49,613 bases of DNA from Deltaproteobacteria bacterium (GTDB lineage: Bacteria; Desulfobacterota; Binatia; UBA9968): the NCBI GenBank assembly GCA_016210115.1, contig JACQUW010000418.1, positions 1-49,613 of the forward strand, written 5' to 3'. The stretch's first letter is position 1. The number at the start of each line of letters is the position of its first letter. Below, piece by piece: positions 1-8,070 of the stretch. Below the pieces are notes generated by a model, which was given only the letters and a program-made list of their open reading frames with translations, did not search any database and had not been told where the DNA came from. Both the position numbers and the translations under genes were made by a program.

Positions 1-1
1 A

Positions 2-268
2 AATCTCGATGGGTATGGGCTCAGGGTCGCGGTGACGAGCGGCGGATGCTCCGGTTTCTCGTATGGGCTTGATTTCGAGAACCAAGAAAAGCCGGAGGAT
101 ACGGTTCTCGAAATAGAAGGTGTCAAGATTTACGTCGACAGGTCCAGCGCCGCACATTTGAGCGGGACGGTTATCGATTATGTCGCGGGGCTTCAAGGCG
201 CCGGCTTCAAATTCACCAATCCCAATGTCAAGAGCACCTGCGGGTGCGGAACATCGTTCTCCGCGTAA
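2..268 (+). CDS. Iron-sulfur cluster assembly protein, IscA/ErpA/HesB type (5' end missing)
   Basis: The reading frame is open to the left window edge, so the N-terminus is missing; 88 codons are visible. A-type carrier proteins bind a [2Fe-2S] or [4Fe-4S] cluster through three conserved cysteines and hand it to apo-targets in the cytoplasm. All three are present: one in GGCSGFSY and two in the C-terminal STCGCGTSF. The spacing and the final SFSA tail match full-length family members, so the gene is intact at its 3' end. No isc or suf partner is visible, so IscA, ErpA and SufA cannot be told apart. A GTG inside the frame at 32 is not the true start, because the conserved segment GLRVAVTSGGC runs through it. 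Confidence 0.9.
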   Translation, partial: NLDGYGLRVAVTSGGCSGFSYGLDFENQEKPEDTVLEIEGVKIYVDRSSAAHLSGTVIDYVAGLQGAGFKFTNPNVKSTCGCGTSFSA

Positions 269-413
269 ATCCTGATCACAAAAGATCTGGTCTCATTTCA
301 CCCGGTCAGCACCAGCCCTCTCTTCGGCAAAACCGCCAGCCAACCTGCGCTTGCTTTCTTTGACAGCAGAAGATTATTTTGCTAACGAGAACTGAATTTC
401 TTCGAGGACAATT

Positions 414-1451
414 TTGAAGGCTGTCCGGATTCATGAGCATGGGGGTATCGATAAGCTCCGCTATGAAGAGGTGAAGCCTCCCTGGCTCACCTCTCCCACC
501 GAGGCGATAGTCCAGCTTAAGGCAGCCGCTTTAAACCGCATCGATATCTTGAACCGGGAAGGTGTCACCGGAATCGAAGTCCCTCTACCCCACATTCTGG
601 GCGCTGACGGAGCCGGGATTGTTCTGGAAACAGGCGCTGAAGTGCGAAACGTGCAGAAAGGCGACCCCGTTTGTCTCCACACACCCAGCGGCTGTGGCCG
701 GTGCGAGTTCTGCGCGACGGACAGAGACTATATGTGCCTCCGCATTCGCGCGCTGGGAGAACGGCTCGAAGGAACCTATGCGGAATTCGTGAAGGTACCC
801 GCCGCAAACTGTTTTCATATTCCGCCGGGCCTCTCGTTTGAGGAAGCCGCTGCGTTTCCGCTGGTCTTTGTTACCGTGTGGAGAATGCTGATCACGAATG
901 CGCAGCTTAAACCGGGCGAGCACGTATTGATTTTAGGCATAGGAGGAGGGGTCGCAACGGCGGCGCTCCAGGTGGCAAAGCAACTGGGTGCCCATGTGAT
1001 CGTCACCTCCAGCAGTGATGAGAAGTTGGAGCTGGCACGAAACTGGGGCGCAGACCACGGATTCAACTACAAGAAGAAGGATTATACGCCGGACGTTCGG
1101 GCTCTTACAGGAAAACGAGGAGTGGATGTGGTCGTGGATTGCGTGGGAGGCGAGAGCTTCGGTAAAAGCCTTGCAGCCCTCGCCAAAGGAGGTCGTCTGG
1201 TTACCTGCGGGGCTACAGCGGGCGCATGCGCCGAATTGGACCTCCGCCGGGTCTTCTGGAATCAGTTGAAGATTTTCGGTTCAACTTTGGGAAGTCGGGA
1301 AGAATTTCGTCAGGTTCTGGCATTCCTGAGAACATCGGGCATCAGGCCGATCATTGACGAGATCTTTCCCTTGAAAGAGGCGGCCGCGGCCCAGCGCCGC
1401 CTCGAAGAAGGAAAACAATTCGGCAAGATTGTTCTTCAAATCATGGACTGA
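414..1451 (+). CDS. MDR-superfamily zinc-type alcohol dehydrogenase / quinone oxidoreductase
   Basis: A 345-residue medium-chain dehydrogenase/reductase that reduces or oxidises a small carbonyl or enone with NAD(P)H. It has a GroES-like N-terminal domain (about 1-125) and a Rossmann domain with the glycine motif LGIGGGVATAALQVAK (about 173-190). A four-cysteine structural zinc lobe is complete (C94, C97, C100, C108). The usual catalytic-zinc cysteine and the GHE histidine are absent: LNRIDILNREG and LGADGAGIV occupy those places, as in quinone oxidoreductases. It is therefore a hybrid type, and the substrate cannot be predicted. The TTG start at 414 follows GAGG at 404-407. It lies 5 nt before rsmD, so it probably leads the rsmD-coaD-aminotransferase operon. 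Confidence 0.85.
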   Translation: MKAVRIHEHGGIDKLRYEEVKPPWLTSPTEAIVQLKAAALNRIDILNREGVTGIEVPLPHILGADGAGIVLETGAEVRNVQKGDPVCLHTPSGCGRCEFCATDRDYMCLRIRALGERLEGTYAEFVKVPAANCFHIPPGLSFEEAAAFPLVFVTVWRMLITNAQLKPGEHVLILGIGGGVATAALQVAKQLGAHVIVTSSSDEKLELARNWGADHGFNYKKKDYTPDVRALTGKRGVDVVVDCVGGESFGKSLAALAKGGRLVTCGATAGACAELDLRRVFWNQLKIFGSTLGSREEFRQVLAFLRTSGIRPIIDEIFPLKEAAAAQRRLEEGKQFGKIVLQIMD

Positions 1452-1456
1452 AAAAT

Positions 1457-2083
1457 ATGCGCGTGATCGGGGGCAAGGCAAAAGGGAGATATCTTAAGGT
1501 TCCAAAAGGACATAGCCTTCGCCCCACCGCCAGTCGCGTCAAGGAAGCTTTGTTTAATATCTTGCCTCATGACCTCTCCGGCTTCAGGGTTTTGGATCTG
1601 TTTGCTGGAACAGGCAATCTTTCCATCGAGGCTCTCAGCCGCGGAGCCTATGAGGCGGTGCTGGTCGAGGCTTCGGACAAGGCAGGCAGGACGATCCACA
1701 AAAATCTTGAAGCCCTTGACCTCTCCAGGAATGTTAGAGTATTGATTGTGCCGGTTCTCCGAGCCATCCGTTCGCTTTCACGGCAAGGTGAGACGTTTGA
1801 CCTGATCTTCCTTGATCCTCCCTACGAAAAGGGATGGGTTGACCGAATCCTAATGGCCGTTGCTCACGGTGGACTTCTGAGAAAGTCAGGGATCGTGGTC
1901 GCCGAGCATAGCATGAGAGAAAAAGTAGCCGTCACTTGCGCTCCTCTCAGACTCAAAGATCAACGTCGTTACGGCACCACACTGCTCTCCTTTTTCCGTT
2001 ATGAGGCAGCCGGCAGTCCTGAAGGTGAGGGGGCAAAACAAAATGGCGCGAACTCATGTGGCGATTTATCCCGGGTCTTTTGA
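1457..2083 (+). CDS. rsmD: 16S rRNA (guanine(966)-N2)-methyltransferase RsmD
   Basis: RsmD methylates G966 of 16S rRNA in the 30S subunit using SAM. The family N-terminus MRVIGGKAKGR is intact, followed by the SAM-binding loop DLFAGTGNLSIEAL (about 47-60) and the N6/N2-methyltransferase catalytic motif DPPY (120-123). The 208-residue length is slightly longer than usual because the last dozen codons run into coaD (41-nt overlap). The rsmD-coaD pairing is very common in bacteria and supports both calls. The start lies 5 nt after the upstream MDR gene, indicating co-transcription. Confidence 0.95.
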   Translation: MRVIGGKAKGRYLKVPKGHSLRPTASRVKEALFNILPHDLSGFRVLDLFAGTGNLSIEALSRGAYEAVLVEASDKAGRTIHKNLEALDLSRNVRVLIVPVLRAIRSLSRQGETFDLIFLDPPYEKGWVDRILMAVAHGGLLRKSGIVVAEHSMREKVAVTCAPLRLKDQRRYGTTLLSFFRYEAAGSPEGEGAKQNGANSCGDLSRVF

Positions 2084-2555
2084 TCCCGTCACGAACGGCC
2101 ACATCGATCTGGTGAAGCGCACGCTGCAGGTCTTTGACGAGATCATTGTCGCCATCGCGACCAATCCGAGCAAGGACAGTTCGCTCTTCAGCGTCAGCGA
2201 ACGTCTCGAGATGATCCAGGAGGTCTTTAGAGGGCTCGGGAAGCGCGTCAGGAGCGACAGCTTCGAAGGCTTGCTGGTGGACTATGCTGATCGAGTGGGA
2301 TCCCACGTCATCATCCGTGGCCTGAGGGCGATATCGGATTTCGAATATGAATTCCAGATGGCCATGATGAACCGTGGGCTGAAGCCGAAGATCGAAACGC
2401 TCTTTATGATGACCGGAGAATCCTATTTTTATATCAGCTCTCGCCTGGTTAAGGAGGTGGTTAGCCTGGGAGGCGACGTATCCGGGCTAGTCCCCACGAT
2501 TGTTCTCAAAAAGCTCAAAGAAAAATTCACGTCCGGAGGACTCAGCCGTCAATGA
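2043..2555 (+). CDS. coaD: Phosphopantetheine adenylyltransferase (PPAT)
   Basis: CoaD transfers AMP from ATP to 4'-phosphopantetheine, the penultimate step of coenzyme A synthesis. The nucleotidyltransferase signature GSFDPVTNGH lies at residues 11-20 and the C-terminal ISSRLVKEV helix motif is present. I chose the ATG at 2043, which gives the canonical MARTHVAIYPGSFDP start and has a purine-rich Shine-Dalgarno GGTGAGGGGG at 2024-2033. An in-frame ATG at 2001 would add 14 non-conserved residues. The result is 170 residues, close to the family norm of about 160. Its stop overlaps the next start as ATGA. Confidence 0.95.
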   Translation: MARTHVAIYPGSFDPVTNGHIDLVKRTLQVFDEIIVAIATNPSKDSSLFSVSERLEMIQEVFRGLGKRVRSDSFEGLLVDYADRVGSHVIIRGLRAISDFEYEFQMAMMNRGLKPKIETLFMMTGESYFYISSRLVKEVVSLGGDVSGLVPTIVLKKLKEKFTSGGLSRQ

Positions 2556-3745
2556 AACTCAGCGAACGCACAAAGGTCATCAAACCTTCAGTCACCCTGG
2601 CGATTGCCGCGAAGGCACAGAAGCTTCGATCGCAAGGCGTGGATCTGGTCAACTTTTCCGCCGGGGAACCCGATTTCGACACCCCCGAACACATCAAGGA
2701 AGCGGCGATTCAGGCCCTCAGAAAGGGTATGACCAAATACACGGACGTCCGCGGCATCGAGCCCCTCCGCGCTGCGATCGCGGAAAAATACCGGGCGGAC
2801 TATGGTTTGAGCTATGACAAAGACGAGATTCTGGTAAGTTGCGGTGGGAAGCACGCCCTGTACAACGTTTTCCAGGCGCTCCTCAACGAAGGAGACGAGG
2901 TGATAATCCCTGCTCCCTACTGGGTGAGTTATCCAGACATGGCCTTGTTATGCGGCGCTGTTCCAAAAATTGTCGCAACCAGGGAGGACAACGGGTTTCG
3001 CATCACTCCGGAGGAGCTTCGGGCGGCCCTGACGCCCAGAACCCGGGCATTCGTTCTGAATAGTCCGAGCAATCCAACCGGCGGCGCATACAGCAGTCAA
3101 GATCTGGAAGCGCTCGCGCGCGTCCTGAAAACTCACGATTGTGTCATCCTATCTGATGATATTTATGACAAGATTGTTTACGACGATTTTCGTTTTCACT
3201 CGATTCTCGCCATCGAGCCGAAGTTACGTGAGCGCACGGTCATTTTTAATGCGGTTTCAAAGACCTACGCGATGACCGGGTGGAGAATCGGCTATGCCCT
3301 CGGTCCCGCCGCTTTGATATGGGCCGCCGGGAAGATTCAGAGCCAGAGCACTTCCAATCCCACGTCAATCGCCCAGGCAGCGGCCCTTGAAGCGATTAGC
3401 GGGCCGCAGCAGAACGTGACGGAGATGGTGCGGGAGTTCCGGCGTAGAAGAGATCGAATTGTCAGTCTGTTGAGCGAAATCCAGGGCGTCCACTGTTTTA
3501 AGCCGCACGGAGCTTTTTATGCCTTTCCGAATTTTGCCTATTATCTCGGGAGAACTGTGAATGGCAAAAAGTTGAACTCTGCATGCGATCTCGCGGACTT
3601 TTTCTTGGAAGAGGCCGCAGTGGCGGCGGTGCCCGGAGAAGATTTCGGCGCTCCACACAATATTCGCTTCAGTTACGCCACATCTCTGGAAGAAGTCGAG
3701 AAGGGCTGCAAACGGCTCGCCTCCGCTCTCAAGAAACTCGCTTGA
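2552..3745 (+). CDS. Pyridoxal-phosphate aminotransferase, aspartate aminotransferase type (class I)
   Basis: A 397-residue fold-type I aminotransferase, most similar in motifs to the bacterial I-gamma aspartate aminotransferases that interconvert aspartate/2-oxoglutarate and oxaloacetate/glutamate. The PLP lysine is K237 in SKTYAMTGWRIGYALG; NSPSNPTGG (about 170-178) binds the cofactor/substrate and SDDIYDKIVY contributes the PLP aspartate. ATGA overlap with coaD shows translational coupling. The pyrimidine preference and exact amino donor cannot be fixed; prephenate or aromatic substrates are possible in this subgroup. Confidence 0.9.
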   Translation: MKLSERTKVIKPSVTLAIAAKAQKLRSQGVDLVNFSAGEPDFDTPEHIKEAAIQALRKGMTKYTDVRGIEPLRAAIAEKYRADYGLSYDKDEILVSCGGKHALYNVFQALLNEGDEVIIPAPYWVSYPDMALLCGAVPKIVATREDNGFRITPEELRAALTPRTRAFVLNSPSNPTGGAYSSQDLEALARVLKTHDCVILSDDIYDKIVYDDFRFHSILAIEPKLRERTVIFNAVSKTYAMTGWRIGYALGPAALIWAAGKIQSQSTSNPTSIAQAAALEAISGPQQNVTEMVREFRRRRDRIVSLLSEIQGVHCFKPHGAFYAFPNFAYYLGRTVNGKKLNSACDLADFFLEEAAVAAVPGEDFGAPHNIRFSYATSLEEVEKGCKRLASALKKLA

Positions 3746-3756
3746 GGCAGCAAGGC

Positions 3757-4185
3757 CTACTGGATTTTGGGTCTCTCGCCGGTTTTCTTGTGATGAAAAT
3801 AGTCTCGCAGGATCCGGGGGTGATCGAAAACAATCGGCGACGGAAGATTTTCTTCAGAGAAGATCTCAGCTCTCGTGGCGTCGTCCGCCGCTTTTGGAAC
3901 TCCCGTGGCCCGGGCGACAAACACAGTGGAAACCGTATGATGGCGAGGGTCTCGACGAGGATCTGAATAAGTGTAAAACTGCTCGACCAACTCGACGTCC
4001 AGGGAGGTTTCTTCTTTGGCCTCGCGCACTGCAGCCTGCTCCAAGCTTTCCCCATAATCTACAAACCCGCCTGGCAATGCCCATCCATAGGGTTGATTCT
4101 TTCTCTCGATCAGCACGATTCCCCGGTCAGCCAGATCAATGATGATATCGACCGTGACCAGCAGTGTTTTGTTTTCCTTGCGCAT
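3757..4185 (-). CDS. Nudix hydrolase, ADP-ribose pyrophosphatase-like
   Basis: A single-domain Nudix hydrolase that cleaves a nucleoside diphosphate linked to another group in the cytoplasm. The Nudix box is at about 40-62: [20 protein letters not shown] followed by ETSL; the REAKEE metal-binding core is intact, with Ser where Gly is usual near the end. The preceding WALPGG is typical of ADP-ribose/NUDT-like members. I prefer the ATG at 4185 ([13 protein letters not shown]); a GTG at 4197 would add four residues. It is convergent with the aminotransferase gene, with 11 nt between stops. Substrate not assignable. Confidence 0.88.
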   Translation of the reverse strand: MRKENKTLLVTVDIIIDLADRGIVLIERKNQPYGWALPGGFVDYGESLEQAAVREAKEETSLDVELVEQFYTYSDPRRDPRHHTVSTVFVARATGVPKAADDATRAEIFSEENLPSPIVFDHPRILRDYFHHKKTGERPKIQ

Positions 4186-4210
4186 TTTTTTCACCACGGA
4201 TTGCGATAAC

Positions 4211-4239
4211 TTGACTCCGGTCCAAAGCCGGGGTAAAAA
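4211..4239 (+). promoter_or_regulatory. Probable sigma-70-type promoter of the initiator tRNA gene
   Basis: TTGACT, a 17-nt spacer and TAAAAA lie 20 nt upstream of the tRNA. Spacing and position fit a vegetative stable-RNA promoter. The spacer is GC-rich. Prediction only. Confidence 0.5.
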
Positions 4240-4258
4240 GAATCCCTAAATCCTTTGT

Positions 4259-4335
4259 CGCGGGGTGGAGCAGTCTGGTAGCTCGCAAGGCTCATAACCT
4301 TGAGGTCCCGGGTTCAAATCCCGGCCCCGCAACCA
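4259..4335 (+). tRNA. Initiator tRNA-fMet (CAT)
   Basis: A 77-nt cloverleaf with encoded CCA. The first position is C facing A72 (a C1xA72 mismatch), the hallmark of bacterial initiator tRNA that permits formylation and blocks elongation. Acceptor strand CGCGGGG faces CCCCGCA; the anticodon loop is CTCATAA with stem CAAGG/CCTTG; the T arm is CCGGG-TTCAAAT-CCCGG. The anticodon stem carries A29-U41, G30-C40, G31-C39, so only two of the three usual consecutive G-C pairs are present. Promoter and terminator flank it, so it is probably transcribed alone. Confidence 0.97.
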
Positions 4336-4345
4336 AAATTCCTCG

Positions 4346-4366
4346 AGGGGCCACTGGCCCCTTTAT
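4346..4366 (+). terminator. Short rho-independent terminator after tRNA-fMet
   Basis: A perfect 7-bp stem AGGGGCC/GGCCCCT with loop ACT, followed by a short T-rich tail (TTTAT). It lies 10 nt after the tRNA CCA end. The tail is weak, so termination may be partial and read into the next gene, whose ATG is only 4 nt further. Confidence 0.5.
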
Positions 4367-4369
4367 GTT

Positions 4370-5125
4370 ATGCCCATCTTTAAGACGTATAACCCCACGG
4401 AAGCCACGACGCAAATTAGCTCGACATCCCCCGGAGAACAACCACCGTTTGTCCCCTCTTTTCTCGATTGGCTACCACAGCAGCTAAAAAGGTTTTTTCT
4501 TCTCGTTGTCATTTCTTCTTTTTTCTCTTTTGCTGCGACGGGACGGCCCGCCGACAAAGAGTTGGAGGCCCTATCCAGGCGCGTCGGACAAACCTATTGG
4601 ATCACGTCGACCGACGGGCCAACTTTTTTCTCAGCTCCGTCCCCTTCCGCACCTGAATTCAACAGCCACTCAAAAGAATCGTTTGACATTATGGAGTTGG
4701 TTAAAGGATCGGATCAAAGGCCGTATTACAAAGTCCGGCTCGATTCCGGCAAGGAAGGCTTCATCAGCGTCTCGTCTTTCCTGGAGAACCTCAATTCAAC
4801 CGTGGCCACGTCCGATCCCGAGGCCAAAGAGAAAAAAAGATTATCCAGGGAGTCCAAACAAGAAAAGGAACGTGAGAAGTGGGTAAGATCCCAGTCCTGG
4901 CAGGAGCATATTAAAGAAGCGGTCCTCAAGAGGCAAGCTGTCCTGGGCATGAATATGAGCGAGACAAAAATCGCCCTCGGAAAACCAAGCCGTGTCGTAA
5001 AGGTAAGCGACCGGAACCGATTGCGTGGACAGCAAGAACAATGGGTTTACGAGCAGGGGGTAATACTCACTTTTACAAACGGATTGATTACCCGGATTCA
5101 ATCTTCTGAAAGCGGAAAACAATGA
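4370..5125 (+). CDS. Membrane-anchored protein with SH3-like and SmpA/BamE-like regions
   Basis: Not a family I can name. The 251-residue product has an unusual 40-residue N-terminal tail, one hydrophobic segment (about 41-57), a periplasmic SH3-like stretch (about 70-135: TYWITSTDGPTFFSAPS to VRLDSGKEGFISVSSFL), a charged Glu/Lys-rich likely coiled coil (about 148-170) and a C-terminal part resembling the SmpA/BamE fold (VLGMNMSETKIALGKPSRVV, then QWVYEQGVILTFTNGLITRIQ). This suggests an inner-membrane-anchored envelope factor. The ATG at 4370 has no Shine-Dalgarno and follows the tRNA terminator directly, so the start is uncertain. Its stop overlaps the DUF4124 gene by ATGA, so the two are translated together. 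Confidence 0.6.
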   Translation: MPIFKTYNPTEATTQISSTSPGEQPPFVPSFLDWLPQQLKRFFLLVVISSFFSFAATGRPADKELEALSRRVGQTYWITSTDGPTFFSAPSPSAPEFNSHSKESFDIMELVKGSDQRPYYKVRLDSGKEGFISVSSFLENLNSTVATSDPEAKEKKRLSRESKQEKEREKWVRSQSWQEHIKEAVLKRQAVLGMNMSETKIALGKPSRVVKVSDRNRLRGQQEQWVYEQGVILTFTNGLITRIQSSESGKQ

Positions 5126-5667
5126 ATCACCATCTCACTCGGAGACTGCTGGGGATCGCGAGACGACCGCTGTATCTATTTTGGTTGTCTCTATTTCTCC
5201 TGGGTCTGCCGCTGAACTTGAACGGGCAGATTTTCCAATGGACAGATCACCGGGGGGTCATTCACTTCACCGACAATCCGCATTCTCTGCCGGCGCATGT
5301 CAAAGACTCTCCCTACCTGGTCGTTCGCCGGGAGCTGCGGACGGAGAATGTTTCCGCAATACCAATCGATGCGGTGACCTTCTCTTCCGACGTCCCCTCT
5401 ATCCGGCCCGCCGAGATTGTCCCATCATCTGAGTCCGGCACCACAGGTCCTGAGGGGGTCAACTACAATACAGAGAACACGACCATTGTGGTTGTAAACT
5501 CCATAACCGTCCGACCACACAGGCATAAGCCCTGCCCGATTCCCGCAGGTTGTAGGCCGGCTTTCCACCCGAATTTCGATGATCGAAAATATATTCACCC
5601 GAGCGTCTTCGACGGCGGCTCCCGCCAATACATTCATCCAGGATCTTTTCAGCCGGCCCGAAAGTAG
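5122..5667 (+). CDS. DUF4124 domain-containing envelope protein
   Basis: A 181-residue secreted protein. A positively charged N-terminus and hydrophobic stretch (about 14-35, ending LPLNLNGQ) form a signal peptide or anchor. The DUF4124 segment follows at once: QIFQWTDHRGVIHFTDNPHS, in which WTDxxGxxHFTD is the family signature. The remainder is low-complexity and rich in Pro, His and Ser, with repeated YIHP tripeptide contexts (KYIHPSVF, QYIHPGSF). The biochemical role of DUF4124 is not established; it is often found on envelope and lytic enzymes. Coupled by ATGA overlap to the SH3/SmpA-like gene. Confidence 0.75.
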   Translation: MNHHLTRRLLGIARRPLYLFWLSLFLLGLPLNLNGQIFQWTDHRGVIHFTDNPHSLPAHVKDSPYLVVRRELRTENVSAIPIDAVTFSSDVPSIRPAEIVPSSESGTTGPEGVNYNTENTTIVVVNSITVRPHRHKPCPIPAGCRPAFHPNFDDRKYIHPSVFDGGSRQYIHPGSFQPARK

Positions 5668-5702
5668 GCAGGCTTGGCTTGCTCGCTCAACTTTCGGTTG
5701 GG

Positions 5703-6512
5703 TTAACGAACGTATTCCATGACCCGAAGATGGCTTTCCACCTTTTGAAGACCCTTTATGCTTCCCACCGATCTCTCCACGGCGCGCTTCTCAGCCTCGC
5801 TGGCAACAACACCCATGAGAGCCACTATCCCATCGGCCACCTGGATATCCACGTCCGTTTCGCGCGTGGAGCGGTGCGCTTTCAATTCGGCGCGGATGGC
5901 AGCGGCAACGGCCAGATTGTGGAGCTTTTTCTTGGAGGCATCCGTGGCTTCGAATTCCCGTCCTTGGACGAGCCGAACGATCGAGGCCGCCGCTGATTTC
6001 ACCGAAATCTTCTCGGTGTTGAGCACCAGGTCATAGAGGTAGGGCGCTGTCCACTCCACGTCATAGAGCTGACGCATCCTTTCGCCCCTCTCTAGATCAT
6101 TCTCTCGAACCAGCTCCAAAGCCCTCTCCATTCCCACCTGCATCATCTCCGAAACCCGACGCGCGCGTACCTCAACTGGAGCTGTCACCCGGACCCGCAT
6201 GGCGTGATCTACTCCCCTGAGTAAAAGAGTGGACCAACGACCGACAAGGACCACATTGTCCTTCTCTGCGATTTTGAACACCTGGGCTTGCACGAAAACC
6301 TGATAGCGGCGGAAATCTCCGCTCAGTTTCTCCAGAAAACGAGGGGCCTTTTCCACCACCCGTATTAGTTTTTCCTCAAGCACCTCATAGTCCCGAGCAG
6401 CACTGCTCGTAATTTCCTGATAGACGTAGTCGTAGTTCAGCCGCTTTGCTACTTCCGTTCCAATGACTGTCCCCAGGCTGCCCAGCTCACGAGAGATAGC
6501 TATGATGGCCAT
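5703..6512 (-). CDS. Cytidylate kinase-like protein fused to a BON domain
   Basis: Residues 1-185 match the cytidylate kinase-like family (AAK6/PF13189 type): the atypical nucleotide loop ISRELGSLGTVIG replaces a classical Walker A lysine loop, and VGRWSTLLL and RVTAPVEVRARR follow at the usual places. Residues about 198-265 form a BON domain (VDIQVADGIVALMGVV, then ERSVGSIKGLQKVESHLRV), a putative membrane- or ligand-associating module normally found in periplasmic proteins. No signal peptide is seen. It starts 13 nt after the tctA stop, so it is the last gene of the TTT transporter operon. Kinase substrate unknown; a regulatory sensor role is possible. Confidence 0.82.
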   Translation of the reverse strand: MAIIAISRELGSLGTVIGTEVAKRLNYDYVYQEITSSAARDYEVLEEKLIRVVEKAPRFLEKLSGDFRRYQVFVQAQVFKIAEKDNVVLVGRWSTLLLRGVDHAMRVRVTAPVEVRARRVSEMMQVGMERALELVRENDLERGERMRQLYDVEWTAPYLYDLVLNTEKISVKSAAASIVRLVQGREFEATDASKKKLHNLAVAAAIRAELKAHRSTRETDVDIQVADGIVALMGVVASEAEKRAVERSVGSIKGLQKVESHLRVMEYVR

Positions 6513-6525
6513 TCTTTCCTCCGAT

Positions 6526-8052
6526 TTATCCCTTACCCACCCCCTGCGCGGCCCAGAGCCGATCTCTCACCCATGGCAACATGAGCCGGAGCGTAGGAAA
6601 GGAAAAAAGGAAGAGGGCGACGAGAGTGCAGGTGGCCGCAATGGGCCGGGTAAAGAAGATAGCCAGGGAACCGTGGGACATGATAAAACTCTGACGCAGG
6701 GCGGTCTCGGTCATATCTCCGAGCACGAGGCCAATCGCCAGCGGGGCCAAAGGGATTTGGAGCTTCTTAAACGCATACCCGACCACTCCGAAGAAGAGCA
6801 TAAGCCAGACATCGAACATCCGGTTGCTCACCGCATAGGCGCCAACCGAGCTTACAAGCACAATGACCGGTGCAAGAATGGCATAAGGTATTCTCAAGAT
6901 GATGGCAAAGAAAGGGACAAGAAGGAGACACATAAGCAACCCAACGATGTTGCCAATGTACATGCTGGCGATCAGTCCCCAAACAAAATCTGGCTTCTCA
7001 ACAAATAGGAGTGGTCCAGGCTGCAGACCCCAGATGTAGAGACCCCCAAGCATGACTGCGGCCGTAGGGCTGCCTGGAACGCCAAGCGTAACCAATGGCA
7101 GTAAAGCGCCGATTCCGGCTGCATGAGCCGCTGATTCCGTAGCCAATACCCCTTCCATGACCCCGGTGCCAAACTTTTCCGGGTACCTGGAATATTGCTT
7201 TGCCATGCCGTAACTCATAAAGGAAGCCGGCGTTGCTCCGGTACCTGGCAAGACACCAATCCAAAAACCAAGGATCGATCCAGTCAACCAAGTGTACCAT
7301 CTGTGACTCATATCCCTGATGGTAATCACGATGTCCTTGAGGCCTATTTTCCCTTGCTCCCCCTTGAATTCCAGAGACTCCTCCGCGCATAAAAGGATCT
7401 CCCCTATTCCGAATAGACCGATGCAGACCGTCACAAAACTGAAGCCGCTCAGGAGCGAAATCGAATCGAAAGTGAGCCTTGGAGTGCCAGTCACTATGTC
7501 AAGACCTACCGAAGCAAGGAGGAATCCAAGGATGGCTGAGACCAAGTTTTTTAATGGTGAACCGCCGGCCAAGCCTACAAAAGTGCTGAAGGCTAGAAGC
7601 ATGACGGCAAAGTATTCCGGGGGACCAAATTTTAAGGCTAGTTCCGCCAGAGGAGGAGCGAAAAAGCTGAAAAGAATAACAGAGAAGAGGGAGGCGAAAA
7701 AGCCGCCAATAAAGGCAACCGCCAACGCATAACCGGCCCTTCCCCGCTTGGCCAATGGATACCCGTCAAAGGTGGTGGCTACGGACCAAGGCTCCCCAGG
7801 GATGTTGAACAGAATCGATGTTATGGCGCCGCCAAAAAGTGCACCCCAATAGACGCTCGCGAGAAAGATAATGGCCGAGGTCGGGGCCATAACAAAGGTC
7901 AGCGGGAGCAGAATAGCCACGCCGCTCGTCCCACCTAACCCCGGCAAGACCCCGATAATAATCCCAAGGAAAACGCCAGCAGAGGCAATCATCACGTTGT
8001 AAGGGGTCAAGGCAATTCCAAACCCCATGAAGAGGTTAGATAGGCTTTCCAT
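6526..8052 (-). CDS. Tripartite tricarboxylate transporter, large permease TctA
   Basis: The large membrane subunit of a TTT secondary transporter, which imports a carboxylate delivered by a periplasmic binding protein. The 508-residue length and about 12 hydrophobic segments fit. Family motifs visible: GIIIGVLPGLGGTSGVAILLP near residues 30-50, SILFNIPGEPWSVATTFDGYP near 80-100, and the internal-repeat counterpart GVLPGTGATPASFMSYG near 263-280. It is preceded by tctB (18-nt gap) and tctC and followed by the kinase-BON gene. Substrate cannot be read from the sequence; citrate, tartrate, aromatic acids and others are known for the family. Confidence 0.93.
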   Translation of the reverse strand: MESLSNLFMGFGIALTPYNVMIASAGVFLGIIIGVLPGLGGTSGVAILLPLTFVMAPTSAIIFLASVYWGALFGGAITSILFNIPGEPWSVATTFDGYPLAKRGRAGYALAVAFIGGFFASLFSVILFSFFAPPLAELALKFGPPEYFAVMLLAFSTFVGLAGGSPLKNLVSAILGFLLASVGLDIVTGTPRLTFDSISLLSGFSFVTVCIGLFGIGEILLCAEESLEFKGEQGKIGLKDIVITIRDMSHRWYTWLTGSILGFWIGVLPGTGATPASFMSYGMAKQYSRYPEKFGTGVMEGVLATESAAHAAGIGALLPLVTLGVPGSPTAAVMLGGLYIWGLQPGPLLFVEKPDFVWGLIASMYIGNIVGLLMCLLLVPFFAIILRIPYAILAPVIVLVSSVGAYAVSNRMFDVWLMLFFGVVGYAFKKLQIPLAPLAIGLVLGDMTETALRQSFIMSHGSLAIFFTRPIAATCTLVALFLFSFPTLRLMLPWVRDRLWAAQGVGKG

Positions 8053-8070
8053 TTCTTTTCTATATGTGAG

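Noticed and set aside
2001..2042. Upstream ATG extending coaD by 14 residues
   Set aside because: The conserved protein begins at the ATG at 2043, which has a good ribosome site; the extension is not family-like.
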